64,000 bases of DNA, taken from contig JACPPA010000034.1 of assembly GCA_016191285.1 (NCBI GenBank), forward strand, positions 90,758-154,757, read 5' to 3'. Below, in pieces: positions 52,715-62,338 of this stretch; the stretch's first letter is position 1; each line of letters begins with the position of its first letter. Under the pieces are notes generated by a model that was not told the DNA's origin, made no database searches, and saw only the letters and a program-made list of their open reading frames with translations. The DNA is from Gammaproteobacteria bacterium. Lineage in GTDB: Bacteria; Pseudomonadota; Gammaproteobacteria; Ga0077536. A program made the translations under genes and the position numbers.

Positions 52715-53596
52715 ATGTCTAAAAAAAGTAATGGCGTCGGCGTTGGGGTGTTTCAAGTCTTAGCCGATCTTCCGAGCGGCGATCCGGCAGTGATTGCCAA
52801 GCGTGCGGAGGATCTCGGTTTTGATTCTTACTGGTTGCCTGAACACGCGGTGATCCCGAAGGGTTCCTGCGATATCTACCCGGGCAAGAAGGCCAACGAG
52901 CCACCACCGGAATACATCTTCAAAATTCCGGATCCGTTTATTGGGTTGAGCCGGGCGGCGGCAGTCACCACGACCATCAAACTCGGCACTGGCATCGCGC
53001 TGGTTCCCGAACGCCATCCACTGGTTGCCGCGATTGAAATCGCATCGCTCGATCACTATTCCGGTGGTCGTTTTGTTTACGGCATCGGCGCGGGTTGGAA
53101 TGAATCGGAATGCACCATTCTCGGCGGTGACTTCCCGCATCGCTGGACGCAGACCAAGGAAGCCATCCAGGTCATGAAGAAACTGTGGACCGGCGAATAC
53201 GTGGAACACCATGGCAAGTACTTCAACTTCCCACCGTCGATCTGCTTACCAAAACCCACCCAGCGGCCGCATCCGCCCGTATTGCTCGGCAGTATTGGGT
53301 CGCCGAATGTCTATAAGCGTGTGGCGGAATGGGGTGATGGTTGGCTGCCGTTCTGCACCGATCCGAAAGAAATCGCCGACGGTAAAGCTGAGATTGCGAA
53401 GTACGCGAAGGCCGTTGGGCGCAATCCTGCCGATTTCGAAATCTCGGCCTTCGCACCGCCTGGCATGTTCCGTACCGCGCAGGACACCAAGGCGCTGGCG
53501 CAAGCCGGTGCTAGGAATGTAGTGCTATGGCTAGACGCCAAGAACCAAGCGGACACGTTGGCCGAACTCGAAAGATTGGCTGGCGTGCTGTTTTAA
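52715..53596 (+). CDS. LLM-class oxidoreductase (probable F420-dependent, TIGR03619-like)
   Basis: A 293-residue luciferase-like TIM barrel. GVFQVLADLPSGDPAVIAKRAEDLGFDSYWLPEH, then GTGIALVPERHPLVAAIEIASLDHYSGGRFVYGIGAGWNESE, and PHPPVLLGSIG. These are the LLM motifs, with the shorter length typical of the F420-type. GGAGAG precedes the ATG at 52715. Cofactor choice (F420 or FMN) cannot be told by eye. Confidence 0.88.
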   Translation: MSKKSNGVGVGVFQVLADLPSGDPAVIAKRAEDLGFDSYWLPEHAVIPKGSCDIYPGKKANEPPPEYIFKIPDPFIGLSRAAAVTTTIKLGTGIALVPERHPLVAAIEIASLDHYSGGRFVYGIGAGWNESECTILGGDFPHRWTQTKEAIQVMKKLWTGEYVEHHGKYFNFPPSICLPKPTQRPHPPVLLGSIGSPNVYKRVAEWGDGWLPFCTDPKEIADGKAEIAKYAKAVGRNPADFEISAFAPPGMFRTAQDTKALAQAGARNVVLWLDAKNQADTLAELERLAGVLF

Positions 53597-53620
53597 ACTG
53601 AATCGGAAAAAAATCGGAAA

Positions 53621-54510
53621 AAGGTGCCGGCGTGGCTTATTTTTGACCAAGGGTCGGCTGGGTCGTTGGCTTGTGTCGACCAGAAATTGCTATAGTCTCA
53701 GCCGGCGAGCCAAGAACTGGCGCGCCAGTTTTCGTAATCGCAAAGGCTGGCAAGGATGCGACGCCTCCGAATGTACCTCCCGGACGTGCCCGTGCATGTG
53801 GTCCAGCGCGGACATAACCGCGCCGCGTGTTTTTTTCGCGATGAAGACTTCTTCATCTATCGAACCGCGTTGGCGCGAGCGGCGCGCCGTTATGCCGTCG
53901 CTGTGAATGCGTACGTGTTGATGACTAACCATGTGCATCTGTTGGTGACCCCTGCCGACGCCACCGGCATTTCCAACATGATGTCGCTGCTCGGGAAAAT
54001 TTACGTGACGTACATCAATCGCGCCCATGGGCGCACTGGGACGTTGTGGGAAGGGCGGCATAAAGCGAGCCTCATCGGCGGCGACGATTATCTTCTACGA
54101 TGTATGCGATACATTGAACTCAACCCCGTTCGCGCTGGCATGGTGCCATCGCCCCTAGATTATTTTTGGAGCAGTTACGGACATCATGTCGGCAACTGCC
54201 ATGATCCAATCATTACCGAACATATAGTGTATTTGGGGCTTGGGGTTAAACCCGCGCAGCGTCGAGCGGCCTACGCTGAACTGGTTCGACAGGGGCTGGT
54301 GAGGGACGATGTGGAACGGATCCGGAGCGCCATTCATTTCAACTACCCGTTCGGTGACGATGAGTTCTACCACGCGGTAAAAGCGCGCGTGTCACGTGAG
54401 ATTGGGTATGCGCAGTTGGGACGCCCGAGTCCAAAATCCACCGGAGCTTAATCTTTTGACCGCTCGCGCCTAGGCAACAACTGGTCAAATGAAAGCCACG
54501 CCGGCACCTT
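53621..54510 (+). mobile_element. RAYT unit: REP-associated transposase bounded by inverted GCCGGCGTGG ends
   Basis: Left end AAGGTGCCGGCGTGGCTT (53621-53638) and right end AAGCCACGCCGGCACCTT (54493-54510) are exact inverted copies. Both are followed inward by TTGACCA-type sequence. The unit carries one transposase gene. Solo hairpins at 49091-49135 and 55495-55530 share the core, so they could be moved by it. Confidence 0.85.
53756..54451 (+). CDS. REP-associated tyrosine transposase (RAYT, Y1_Tnp fold)
   Basis: A 231-residue HUH-type single-strand transposase. The HUH motif is NHVHLLVTP (about residue 62) and the catalytic Tyr is probably within YLLRCMRYIELNPVRAGMV. Further family segments are HVVQRGHNRAACFF and GTLWEGRHKASLI. 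RAYTs nick REP hairpins in ssDNA. It starts at ATG 53756 and is bounded by the inverted ends. Confidence 0.93.
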   Translation: MRRLRMYLPDVPVHVVQRGHNRAACFFRDEDFFIYRTALARAARRYAVAVNAYVLMTNHVHLLVTPADATGISNMMSLLGKIYVTYINRAHGRTGTLWEGRHKASLIGGDDYLLRCMRYIELNPVRAGMVPSPLDYFWSSYGHHVGNCHDPIITEHIVYLGLGVKPAQRRAAYAELVRQGLVRDDVERIRSAIHFNYPFGDDEFYHAVKARVSREIGYAQLGRPSPKSTGA

Positions 54511-54738
54511 TATTAATGTTTATTAATGCTGGACGCGGACCGCGTCGTCTGACCCGTCTTAAGGTCGGCGAAGGCCTCGTTGGGCAGGGCAGGATTAATA
54601 AGGTGCCTTATTTCGTTGTGAGGCGCAGCCACGCTAGCGATCTCCGTTGTCACGCGTGAACTACCCCTGGGTTGCACTTGTCCCATCTCACATGACCAAC
54701 TAAACTGACCAATCATTAAAAGATGGTCTTGCTAAACC

Positions 54739-54966
54739 ATGAAGCAAGTGAATATTGCCCAAGCCAAAGCCCAGCTCTCTGAACTCGTGAAGCGAGCAGT
54801 CGCCGGCGAAGTCATCGTCATTGCGCGCGATAACAAACCCCTAGTCAAGCTTGTAAACATTGCGACCGAAACGCGCAAGGCGCGTACACCCGGATCGGCG
54901 AAAGGCGCGGTGACGATGAAGTCGGATTTCGGAAAACCGCTAAATGACTTTGCTCGCTATCGATAA
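54739..54966 (+). CDS. Type II antitoxin, Phd/YefM family
   Basis: 75 residues. The opening MKQVNIAQAKAQLSELVKRAVAGEVIVIARDNKPLVKL is the Phd/YefM DNA-binding fold. The tail KSDFGKPLNDFARY probably wraps the toxin. It lies 5 nt before a PIN toxin gene and represses the operon in known pairs. Confidence 0.92.
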   Translation: MKQVNIAQAKAQLSELVKRAVAGEVIVIARDNKPLVKLVNIATETRKARTPGSAKGAVTMKSDFGKPLNDFARYR

Positions 54967-54971
54967 GTCTG

Positions 54972-55355
54972 ATGCGATTACTCCTCGATTCGCATACGTT
55001 CTTGTGGTGGGTGGCGGACGACAAACGTTTGTCCGCGCGCATCCGCCGCGTGATCGCGGCGTCGGCGTCCGAATGCTGGCTAAGTCACGCGAGTGTGTGG
55101 GAGATGACGATCAAAGCATCACTTGGAAAACTGATTCTTGATTGTCCAGTGGAGAAATTTGTCGCGGAGCAATGCGAGATTAACGGCATTCGGTTACTGC
55201 CTATCACATTCAAACATGTCTGTGCCGTCGAGAATCTACCATGGCATCACCGTGACCCTTTCGACCGCCTGCTTATTAGTCAGGCGCTTGCCGAAAATCT
55301 CGTGTTGGCAACTCGCGACACGGCAATCAAACGGTACGGGGTTTCGGTCATTTGA
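54972..55355 (+). CDS. PIN-domain toxin (VapC-like)
   Basis: 127 residues. PIN acidic residues: Asp in LLLDSHTFLWW, Glu in SVWEMTIK, and Asp in HHRDPFDRLL. The family cuts RNA, often tRNA. It is paired with the Phd-type antitoxin just upstream. Confidence 0.92.
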   Translation: MRLLLDSHTFLWWVADDKRLSARIRRVIAASASECWLSHASVWEMTIKASLGKLILDCPVEKFVAEQCEINGIRLLPITFKHVCAVENLPWHHRDPFDRLLISQALAENLVLATRDTAIKRYGVSVI

Positions 55356-55494
55356 AATGCGGTGTGGAGTCCGCCGTGGAATGCCCAGCCTTCACCATAA
55401 CAACGACTCCGACGCGCTATTCTGCGAAGAATGCGGTCGCATGATGTCCGCCGCCTGCGAGTTTCAATCGTGGGTTCCAAATAAAGTAAATAAG

Positions 55495-55530
55495 ATGCCG
55501 GCGTGGTTATTTTTTAGCCACGCCGGCACC
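55495..55530. repeat. Solo REPIN-like hairpin (GCCGGCGTGG family)
   Basis: ATGCCGGCGTGGTTA...TAGCCACGCCGGCACC with a T-rich loop, in the gap between the PIN toxin and the convergent VOC gene. The rest of the gap shows no gene. Confidence 0.82.
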
Positions 55531-55570
55531 TGGTACAACCCCTGGTACAACCAGTACCAGCTTGAATCGT

Positions 55571-56263
55571 TCACGCCGGCTCAGGCGGTAGGATCCCGGT
55601 CAGCGACGCGCGCGCCGACATTTCGATCCAATTGCCATCCGGGTCGAGCACGAAGCCGTAACGCGCAATCTGAAAAAAATTCACCGGCGCGCTGCCAAGG
55701 CGCCCGCCGCGCGCGACGATTTCATTGCACGCCGCATCGGCGTCAAAAATTTGAATGGTTAAATACCGAAACGCAGGTCCGCCGATAAAACTGTGCGGAT
55801 CATTATCCGTGGCGGGGCCGGGTTCGAAGAAGAGCAGCGTGTCGCCGCAACGCGCGGTCAGCGGCGCGACTTTTTCAAATTCCATGACCTCGACGTAAAA
55901 TTCCAGCATCAGCAAAGGATTGGGCGAGGCGAGCGTGATCCCGATGCCGAACACCCCCTCGGTGCCGCTGGGCACGAGCCGCACGCGATCACCATCGGGA
56001 TCGCGTCCTTCCCATACTGAGCCGGCGGCGCGCGCAATGGTCAGTGCCGCGATGCCGGAAAGCCGGCGCGCCGGCAGCGCGGTTGGATAATGATTGACCT
56101 TGACCACCGAGCCATGCGCGTCGTATCGGTACTGAAACATCCCCGTCCCGAAATCGAGACGGTGATCGAAGCGTAGACCCACCGTTTCGCTCCAAAAGGC
56201 GCGTTGGCGCTCGATGTCGTTGGTGAACAGACCGATGTCGATGTGCGATTTTGCGAGGCGCAT
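55571..56263 (-). CDS. VOC family protein, two-domain
   Basis: 230 residues with two VOC-type half domains. MRLAKSHIDIGLFTNDIERQRAFWSETVGL opens the first, VRLVPSGTEGVFGIGITLASPNPLLMLEFYVEVME the second; DPDGNWIEM closes it. His and Glu metal ligands are partly visible. The gene lies 9 nt after the kinase-like gene and is probably co-transcribed with it. Confidence 0.83.
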   Translation of the reverse strand: MRLAKSHIDIGLFTNDIERQRAFWSETVGLRFDHRLDFGTGMFQYRYDAHGSVVKVNHYPTALPARRLSGIAALTIARAAGSVWEGRDPDGDRVRLVPSGTEGVFGIGITLASPNPLLMLEFYVEVMEFEKVAPLTARCGDTLLFFEPGPATDNDPHSFIGGPAFRYLTIQIFDADAACNEIVARGGRLGSAPVNFFQIARYGFVLDPDGNWIEMSARASLTGILPPEPA

Positions 56264-56272
56264 GGGGGATCC

Positions 56273-57349
56273 TCAATTGGGCAGTAAGGCGAGCGCGTCG
56301 TTATCCAATGCCTGGTGCGCCGCGCCGGTGATCATCTGCATGAACATGCGGTCCCCGCGCTCGGTGCGTTTAACGATGACCGTCGCCGCGACCGCTACGG
56401 CAATCGCCGCAAAACTATAGTGCCGATAATCGTTCATCATGTGTTCGAAGCTGTAATCCTTGACGCCATAGCGCAGCAGATCCTCGTGGTATTGATGGAG
56501 TAGGGCGGCTTCATGCGGAAGGCGCACCTCGCGCGGCAGCGCGCCACCGAGGAAATACGCGAGATCCATGCCGGTGCCCAGGAAATTGCTGGTCTGCCAA
56601 TCCACCACGCCGACGCGTCCATCAGGACCGCCGAAGAGCATATTGTCCGGTCTGAAATCACAATGCGACAGGCACTTCGGAAATTCGCGCGGCCGGTTCC
56701 AAACCGCATGATTGCGCACGTATTTATCGCATACCGCGACCACCTCTGGCGCGAGCCAACCATCATAGGTCTTACAGAAATGCACCCATGATCGCTCGAT
56801 CAGTTCGGTGGTATAAAAACCTTGCGCGCCTTCGGGCACATAGACCCAGCCTTGCGCGACCAGTGCGGTGTCATTCCAAAACGCAGCATGGAGTTTCGCC
56901 GCTTCCGCCAGCGCTAAACGTGCTTCTTCCACACTGCAGCCGTGTATTTGATCGCCCTGCTGCGCGGGCGCGAGATCCTCGAAGAGCAACACGAAGTCAT
57001 TGTTGGCATCAATTTCTGCAACGTACGACAGGGGGGTACGGATCCCGGCGCGCGCGGCGGCTTCACGATAGAACATGACTTCCGCGCGATAGAACCCCAT
57101 TTCGCGTCCCGACTTACGACTCACTTCACTCGCCGACGGAAATTTACCGACCACCGACTTAGGCGCGTTTGGGGGTACCGCGCCGGCATATTCGAGCGTG
57201 AAGCGCCGGGTCTCCCCCAGTTGCCCCGTGCCCACGGCTTCAATAGTGAAGCGCGACACCGTGGCGTCGATCTCGCGCTGGTGTAGCGCTTGCGTCAGCC
57301 ACGCGGAGGTGACTGCTTCGGGCGGTACGATTGCGATCTTATGGGTCAT
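56273..57349 (-). CDS. Aminoglycoside/ecdysteroid-kinase-like phosphotransferase
   Basis: 358 residues of the APH/choline-kinase fold. Catalytic loop LSHCDFRPDNMLF (HxDxxxxN) and the metal Asp in GVVDWQTSNFLG. The P-loop-like region is GTGQLGETRRFTL. Related proteins phosphorylate small alcohols or act as acyl-CoA-coupled catabolic kinases. I chose ATG 57349 with GGAGG upstream. Substrate unknown. Confidence 0.85.
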   Translation of the reverse strand: MTHKIAIVPPEAVTSAWLTQALHQREIDATVSRFTIEAVGTGQLGETRRFTLEYAGAVPPNAPKSVVGKFPSASEVSRKSGREMGFYRAEVMFYREAAARAGIRTPLSYVAEIDANNDFVLLFEDLAPAQQGDQIHGCSVEEARLALAEAAKLHAAFWNDTALVAQGWVYVPEGAQGFYTTELIERSWVHFCKTYDGWLAPEVVAVCDKYVRNHAVWNRPREFPKCLSHCDFRPDNMLFGGPDGRVGVVDWQTSNFLGTGMDLAYFLGGALPREVRLPHEAALLHQYHEDLLRYGVKDYSFEHMMNDYRHYSFAAIAVAVAATVIVKRTERGDRMFMQMITGAAHQALDNDALALLPN

Positions 57350-57556
57350 TGCCCCTCCGATGGGTGGCCGGTAACGAACTGCGTAAAGGCAGAATTGCGC
57401 GAGTGAGGCGTTTCGCCTCGGGCCCAAATCTTATGCAACCGCGCGTAGGATAAATAGGGGCGGCAGCGAAGGCCACGCTCGGTAAGGCAACAGCGTTTGC
57501 GCTTAGGACACGAAGCCCGGCAAGATGCGGTGCCTGGACCGTAAAACGGAGGCCGC

Positions 57557-58963
57557 ATGACGTCAGTTGTCGACTTGTTGACCCGACCAATTTCCGAGGT
57601 TTCGGTGCTGATCGAAAGACGCGAGCTTTCGCCCATTGCTCTCGTCGACGCCCAGCTCGCGCGGATTGCAGCGCTGGATGGCAAGCTGAAGAGCTATTTA
57701 CTCGTAACCGCCGATCTCGCGCGCGAACAGGCGGCCGCCGCCGAGCGCGAAATTGCGCGCGGCCATTATCGCGGCAAGCTGCACGGCATTCCGCTCGGGA
57801 TCAAAGATCTGGTGTGCACCAAGGGCATTGCAACGACCTGTGCCTCGCCGATGCTGCGGGATTTCAAACCGCTGTTCGATGCCGCCATCGTCGAAAAACT
57901 GACTGCAGCGGGTGCGGTCTGCCTCGGCAAATTGAATCTCACCGAATTCGCGCTTTATGGTTACCATCCCGCGCTCGACTATCCGCGTAACCCTTGGAAC
58001 CTCGACTATTGGGCCGGTGCCTCGTCCAGCGGCTCCGGTGCGGCAACCGCGGGATCGCTGTGTTTCGGCGCGATCGGTACCGACACGGGTGGCTCGATTC
58101 GCTTTCCGTCTTCGGCTTGCGGCATCGTTGGGATCAAGCCGACATTCGGCAAGGTGTCACGGCACGGCGTATTCCCGTTGGCCGACACGCTCGATCACAT
58201 CGGCCCGATGGCGCGCTCGGTGACGGACGCTGCGATCATGCTACAAGTGCTTGAAGGCCGCGACGAACGCGACCCCACGACACGGAGCGATCCGTCAATC
58301 GATTATCTCGCAGAGATCGCGCGCGGCGCCGCAGGGCTCAAAGTCGGCATCGATCGCAACTACTGCACGATTGACACCGATCCAGTGCAGGCCGATGCGA
58401 CGTTTCGCGCCTGCTTCATGTTGCGCGGGCAGGGCGTGGACATCGTCGACATCGATCTCGCGGGCATCACCGATTGCTGCGATTACTGGCTGACGACCTG
58501 CGCCGTCGATGCCTTGTTACGGCATCGTGAATTTTATCCCGCGCGTCGCCTGGAATACGGTCCGGTGTTCCGCGCGTTGCTGGACTATGGCGCCGAAGCC
58601 ACCGCAGAAGATTACGCGCGCGGACAGAAACTTCGACAATCGACGCTGGCGCTATTCGCGAAGGCTTTTGCCCAGGTCGACTGCGTGCTGTGCCCGGCAA
58701 CGCCGACTCCGGCCATGCCGCAACAGGATTTCCCGCCACATCAGATCGCGCCGCCCGAAGCCGTCGCTCCGTTAGTTCGCTACTCCGCGCCGACGAATTT
58801 CAGTGGCCATCCGTCGATTACCCTGCCGAATGGCATCAATGCCGAGGGTCTACCCACGGCCATGCAGTTCATTGGACGTCATGGCGATGAAGCGACGATT
58901 CTGCGGGTAGCGGCAGCGTATGAACGGGCGACCGAATGGCATAAACGGCGGCCGGCGTTGTAA
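57557..58963 (+). CDS. Amidase (amidase-signature family)
   Basis: 468 residues. The Ser-cisSer-Lys triad is present: Lys83 in LGIKDLVC, cis-Ser at about 156 in GASSSGSGAA, and nucleophile Ser180 in DTGGSIRFP. It hydrolyses an amide bond in a small molecule. The ATG at 57557 opens MTSVVDLLTRPISEV. It is first of a cluster with LLM, FAD monooxygenase and hotdog genes; the LLM gene starts 43 nt later. Confidence 0.92.
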   Translation: MTSVVDLLTRPISEVSVLIERRELSPIALVDAQLARIAALDGKLKSYLLVTADLAREQAAAAEREIARGHYRGKLHGIPLGIKDLVCTKGIATTCASPMLRDFKPLFDAAIVEKLTAAGAVCLGKLNLTEFALYGYHPALDYPRNPWNLDYWAGASSSGSGAATAGSLCFGAIGTDTGGSIRFPSSACGIVGIKPTFGKVSRHGVFPLADTLDHIGPMARSVTDAAIMLQVLEGRDERDPTTRSDPSIDYLAEIARGAAGLKVGIDRNYCTIDTDPVQADATFRACFMLRGQGVDIVDIDLAGITDCCDYWLTTCAVDALLRHREFYPARRLEYGPVFRALLDYGAEATAEDYARGQKLRQSTLALFAKAFAQVDCVLCPATPTPAMPQQDFPPHQIAPPEAVAPLVRYSAPTNFSGHPSITLPNGINAEGLPTAMQFIGRHGDEATILRVAAAYERATEWHKRRPAL

Positions 58964-59006
58964 CGATTGTAAAAAACTAAACCTCGAAGTACCGGAGAGG
59001 CCAGCA

Positions 59007-60035
59007 ATGAAATTCGGCGTATTTGATCACATGGATCGCGGCACGGTCAGCATGGGCGAGCAGTATCGCGATCGTCTGGATCTCGTCGAAGCCTACGACC
59101 GCGCGGGCTTCTATGCCTATCACCTGGCTGAGCATCACGGCACGCCACTTGGCCTTGCCTGTGCGCCGAGTGTGTTCCTCGCGGCGGTATCGCAACGCAC
59201 CCGCGCGTTGCGCTTCGGACCGCTGGTATACACCATGAGCATCTATCATCCGCTGCGCTTGCTCGAAGAGATCTGCATGCTCGATCAAATGAGCGGCGGC
59301 CGGCTCGAGCTTGGGATCGGGCGCGGCATATCGCCGATCGAAATGGGCTTTTATGGCGTCGGTGACGATGCTCAGGCGCGCTATGTGGAAGTGCGCGATA
59401 TCGTGCTGCAAGGGTTGACGGCGTCGGAATTGAATTTCAAAGGGCAGTATTTCTCGTTCGAGAAGGTGCCGCTCGAAATTCAGCCGGTGCAACGACCGCA
59501 TCCGCCGCTGTGGTACGGCGCGGCGCGACCGGATGTTACGGAATGGGCGGCGGCGCGCAAAATAAATATTGTGACCAATGGTCCCGCCACGGCGGTGCGC
59601 GCCATCACGGATCAATATCGCGTGGAATGGGCGCGCGGCGCGTTTGCGAACGAGCCATTACCCAATCTCGGGGTCAATCGACACGTGGTCGTCGCGGCGA
59701 CCGACGGCGAAGCCATTGCACTCGCCGCGCCGGCTTATCAACAATGGTTTACGAGCCTGTTATACCTCTGGCGCTTACGCAATATTCCCATTCCGCTCAA
59801 CTTCCCCGAGGATTTCATGGAAGCACGCGCGGCTGGCTTATGTTTGGTGGGCGCGGTGGCCACGGTTCGCGATGCCATGCGGCGCGAGATCGCTGCGGCC
59901 GGCATTAATTATCTGCTGTGCCGAATGGCCTTTGGTAATCTGCCGCGAGCTGCGTCACTGCAATCGGTGTACCTGATGCAGCGCGAGATTATGCCGGCCA
60001 TCCTGGCGGAAAGTACCGAGGACCAATCACGATGA
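59007..60035 (+). CDS. LLM-class flavin-dependent oxidoreductase
   Basis: 342 residues. MKFGVFDHMDRGTVSMGEQYRDRL, LAEHHGTPLGLACAPSVFLAAVSQRT, LDQMSGGRLELGIGRGISPIEM and RPHPPLWYGAARPD are LLM-family runs. I chose ATG 59007 with GGAGAGG; the frame from 58920 overlaps the amidase. Its stop overlaps the monooxygenase start (ATGA). Confidence 0.9.
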   Translation: MKFGVFDHMDRGTVSMGEQYRDRLDLVEAYDRAGFYAYHLAEHHGTPLGLACAPSVFLAAVSQRTRALRFGPLVYTMSIYHPLRLLEEICMLDQMSGGRLELGIGRGISPIEMGFYGVGDDAQARYVEVRDIVLQGLTASELNFKGQYFSFEKVPLEIQPVQRPHPPLWYGAARPDVTEWAAARKINIVTNGPATAVRAITDQYRVEWARGAFANEPLPNLGVNRHVVVAATDGEAIALAAPAYQQWFTSLLYLWRLRNIPIPLNFPEDFMEARAAGLCLVGAVATVRDAMRREIAAAGINYLLCRMAFGNLPRAASLQSVYLMQREIMPAILAESTEDQSR

Positions 60036-61294
60036 GTCAATCGAACACCCTCGCATCGGGACTCAAAGTGGGTGTCGTCGGCGGATCGATCACAGGCTGT
60101 GCCGTGGCCACGTTGTTGTCGCGGATCGGATGCGAGGTCACGCTCTTTGAACGCAGCGGCGAAGAATTGAAAGATCGCGGCGCGGGCTTAGGCGTTCCGC
60201 CCTCGGTGATTGAAACGTATATTGAACACGATTTGATCGATGCGGACATTCCGTATTTTCGCGCCGGCACTTTTGTGCGGCGCTGGCGGACACCGGCTGA
60301 AGCGTATCGCGGTTACTTGGCGTGGGACCAACCCACCAATGTGTTGTTAATGAATTGGGGCATGTTGTACCGAAACTTACGTCGGCGTGTACCGAATGCG
60401 AGCTATCGGACTGCGCAGCGCGTGACGCGAATCGACAATCGATCCGATGGCGCCGTGGTCGCACTCACCGACGGCGTGCAGCACATCTTTGATCTGGTGG
60501 TGTGCGCAGATGGCTATGCTTCACTGGGACGACATTACTTATTTCCTGAGATCATCCCACGCTATGCCGGTTATGTGCTGTGGCGTGGCGCGCTCGACGA
60601 AAGCGCACTCGCGGACGCGGCGGTGCTGGAATCCGGAATTCATTGCCTGGGGTATCGCAGTGGGCACGGTATTTTTTACTTCGTGCCCAATGCCGATGGC
60701 TCGGTGGCCCGTGGCACGCGGTTGGTGAATTGGGGCATTTACGTGCCGGTGCCCGCAGCGGAGCTTCCCGCGTTTCTCACCGATACGATGGGCGTTATCC
60801 GCGAAGGATCCTTACCGCCCGGCGCCATGCCACTCGCCACCGAGCGCGCGTTGAAAGACGCGACGCATCAGCGGCTACCGAGTTTTTACGCGAACTTAGT
60901 CGAGCGCTGTGAACAGACCTTCGTCTATGCGATTTACGATTGCGAAGTGCCCGCGTACTGCGTCGGTCGCATCGCGCTTGCCGGCGATGCCGCAGCCTTT
61001 GCGCGGCCACACAGTGGGGCAGGCGCGCTCAAGGGCATGAACGATGCAGTCGCACTTGCTGATGCCTTGCGCACCGGAACGTCGTTAGACGCCGCGTTGA
61101 CCGAATGGAATACGGCGCGCACCGCGAGTGGCAATCAGTTGGTACGCTTCGGCAATCAGCTGGGCCGCGCGTTGGTCGAAGAAATTCCAGATTGGTCAAC
61201 GATGAACGCCGAGAGCATGGAGCGCTGGTTCACCGCGAGCGTCACCATCCCCGCCGAGATCTTTCGGCCACCCACCGCAGCAACACGCACATGA
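60032..61294 (+). CDS. FAD-dependent monooxygenase (2,6-dihydroxypyridine hydroxylase-like)
   Basis: 420 residues, p-hydroxybenzoate-hydroxylase fold. FAD binding GVVGGSITGCAVATLLSRIG (variant GxGxxG), ADG in VVCADGYASLG, and the second FAD motif ALAGDAAAFARPHSGAGALKGMNDA. The layout with PxxG-type second motif matches 2,6-dihydroxypyridine-type hydroxylases. It overlaps the LLM and hotdog genes by 4 nt each. Confidence 0.88.
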   Translation: MSQSNTLASGLKVGVVGGSITGCAVATLLSRIGCEVTLFERSGEELKDRGAGLGVPPSVIETYIEHDLIDADIPYFRAGTFVRRWRTPAEAYRGYLAWDQPTNVLLMNWGMLYRNLRRRVPNASYRTAQRVTRIDNRSDGAVVALTDGVQHIFDLVVCADGYASLGRHYLFPEIIPRYAGYVLWRGALDESALADAAVLESGIHCLGYRSGHGIFYFVPNADGSVARGTRLVNWGIYVPVPAAELPAFLTDTMGVIREGSLPPGAMPLATERALKDATHQRLPSFYANLVERCEQTFVYAIYDCEVPAYCVGRIALAGDAAAFARPHSGAGALKGMNDAVALADALRTGTSLDAALTEWNTARTASGNQLVRFGNQLGRALVEEIPDWSTMNAESMERWFTASVTIPAEIFRPPTAATRT

Positions 61295-62106
61295 AGTTTT
61301 CGGATTTTAAAATGGGTACGCCATTACCCGAATGGCGCGTGACCGCCGAGAACGACGCTGTCGACAGTCGCAATTTGATTCATGACGATGCGTTGGCGCG
61401 GAAACTCGGATTTGCCGGCGGACTCGTTCCCGGCGTGACCGTGTATGGTTATCTCACGCATCCGGTAGTTGCAGCGCTTGGCGTTGAGTTTCTCAAACGC
61501 GGCTTCATGACGGCGCGCTTTCGACGCCCGATCTATGCCGGACAAACCGTTAGTGTGCGCACCACAGTAACGGCGAGTGACGAGAACAGTGTAACGATCG
61601 AGCTCAGCGCAACGAACCCGGCAGGAGAAGTGTGTGCCGTGGCGACCGCGCGTTTCCCAGGACCGATAATGCTGGACAAAGCACTTCCGCCACTCGCGCC
61701 GCTCCCCGAGCCGCGTCGACCCGCTACACCCGAATCGCTACGCGAAAATCCGACGTTGGGAACCTTCTATACCGATTCCAGCGGCGGCTTAGCGCCTGAG
61801 CTTTTGCTCGGCATGTGCGAAGCCTCGCCGTTGTACCAACACTGCGCGCATCCCGCGTGGCTATTACGCCAAGCGAATTACCTGGTCGATCGCAATCTCG
61901 CCCTTGGACCATGGATTCATGTGTCAAGCGAAGTGCAGCATTTAGCGACAGTACCCGCTGGCACCAAAATCGAAGTACGCGGCAAAGTGGTTAGCCTGGA
62001 AGAACGCAATGGCAACGACTATGCGGATATCGATGTCGTGCTGTGCACGGACCGGCTGGTGATGCGTGTGTTGCATCGTGCGATTTATCGGATGGGGGCG
62101 GCGTAA
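61291..62106 (+). CDS. MaoC-like hotdog-fold protein
   Basis: 271 residues, two hotdog halves. The first shows LVPGVTVYGYLTHPVV and RFRRPIYAGQTVSVRT, as in acyl dehydratases; the second ends VEVRGKVVSLEERN-type beta strands. Hydratase His/Asp residues are not clear. Last gene of the operon; its ATG overlaps the monooxygenase stop. It may hydrate a ring-opening product. Confidence 0.78.
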   Translation: MKFSDFKMGTPLPEWRVTAENDAVDSRNLIHDDALARKLGFAGGLVPGVTVYGYLTHPVVAALGVEFLKRGFMTARFRRPIYAGQTVSVRTTVTASDENSVTIELSATNPAGEVCAVATARFPGPIMLDKALPPLAPLPEPRRPATPESLRENPTLGTFYTDSSGGLAPELLLGMCEASPLYQHCAHPAWLLRQANYLVDRNLALGPWIHVSSEVQHLATVPAGTKIEVRGKVVSLEERNGNDYADIDVVLCTDRLVMRVLHRAIYRMGAA

Positions 62107-62338
62107 AGACTCAATGAATGTACTGGACGTTAGTACTTGGAATATCGCGCTCTTGTTAAGTAGGGTGCTTTTTTGAAAATATTGAGCTGTTGGTTAAGGT
62201 GACTATGCGGCTCCTTGCGGCCAGAACGGCCGCTCGAAGGGCGAATCTAAGCGCTATAAAGCGGCCATCTGCGGCATTCACAGCTTAAGAAATCGTTGAA
62301 ATGTGCTGCTAGACTGGAATGACGAAAGGAGAGTACTG

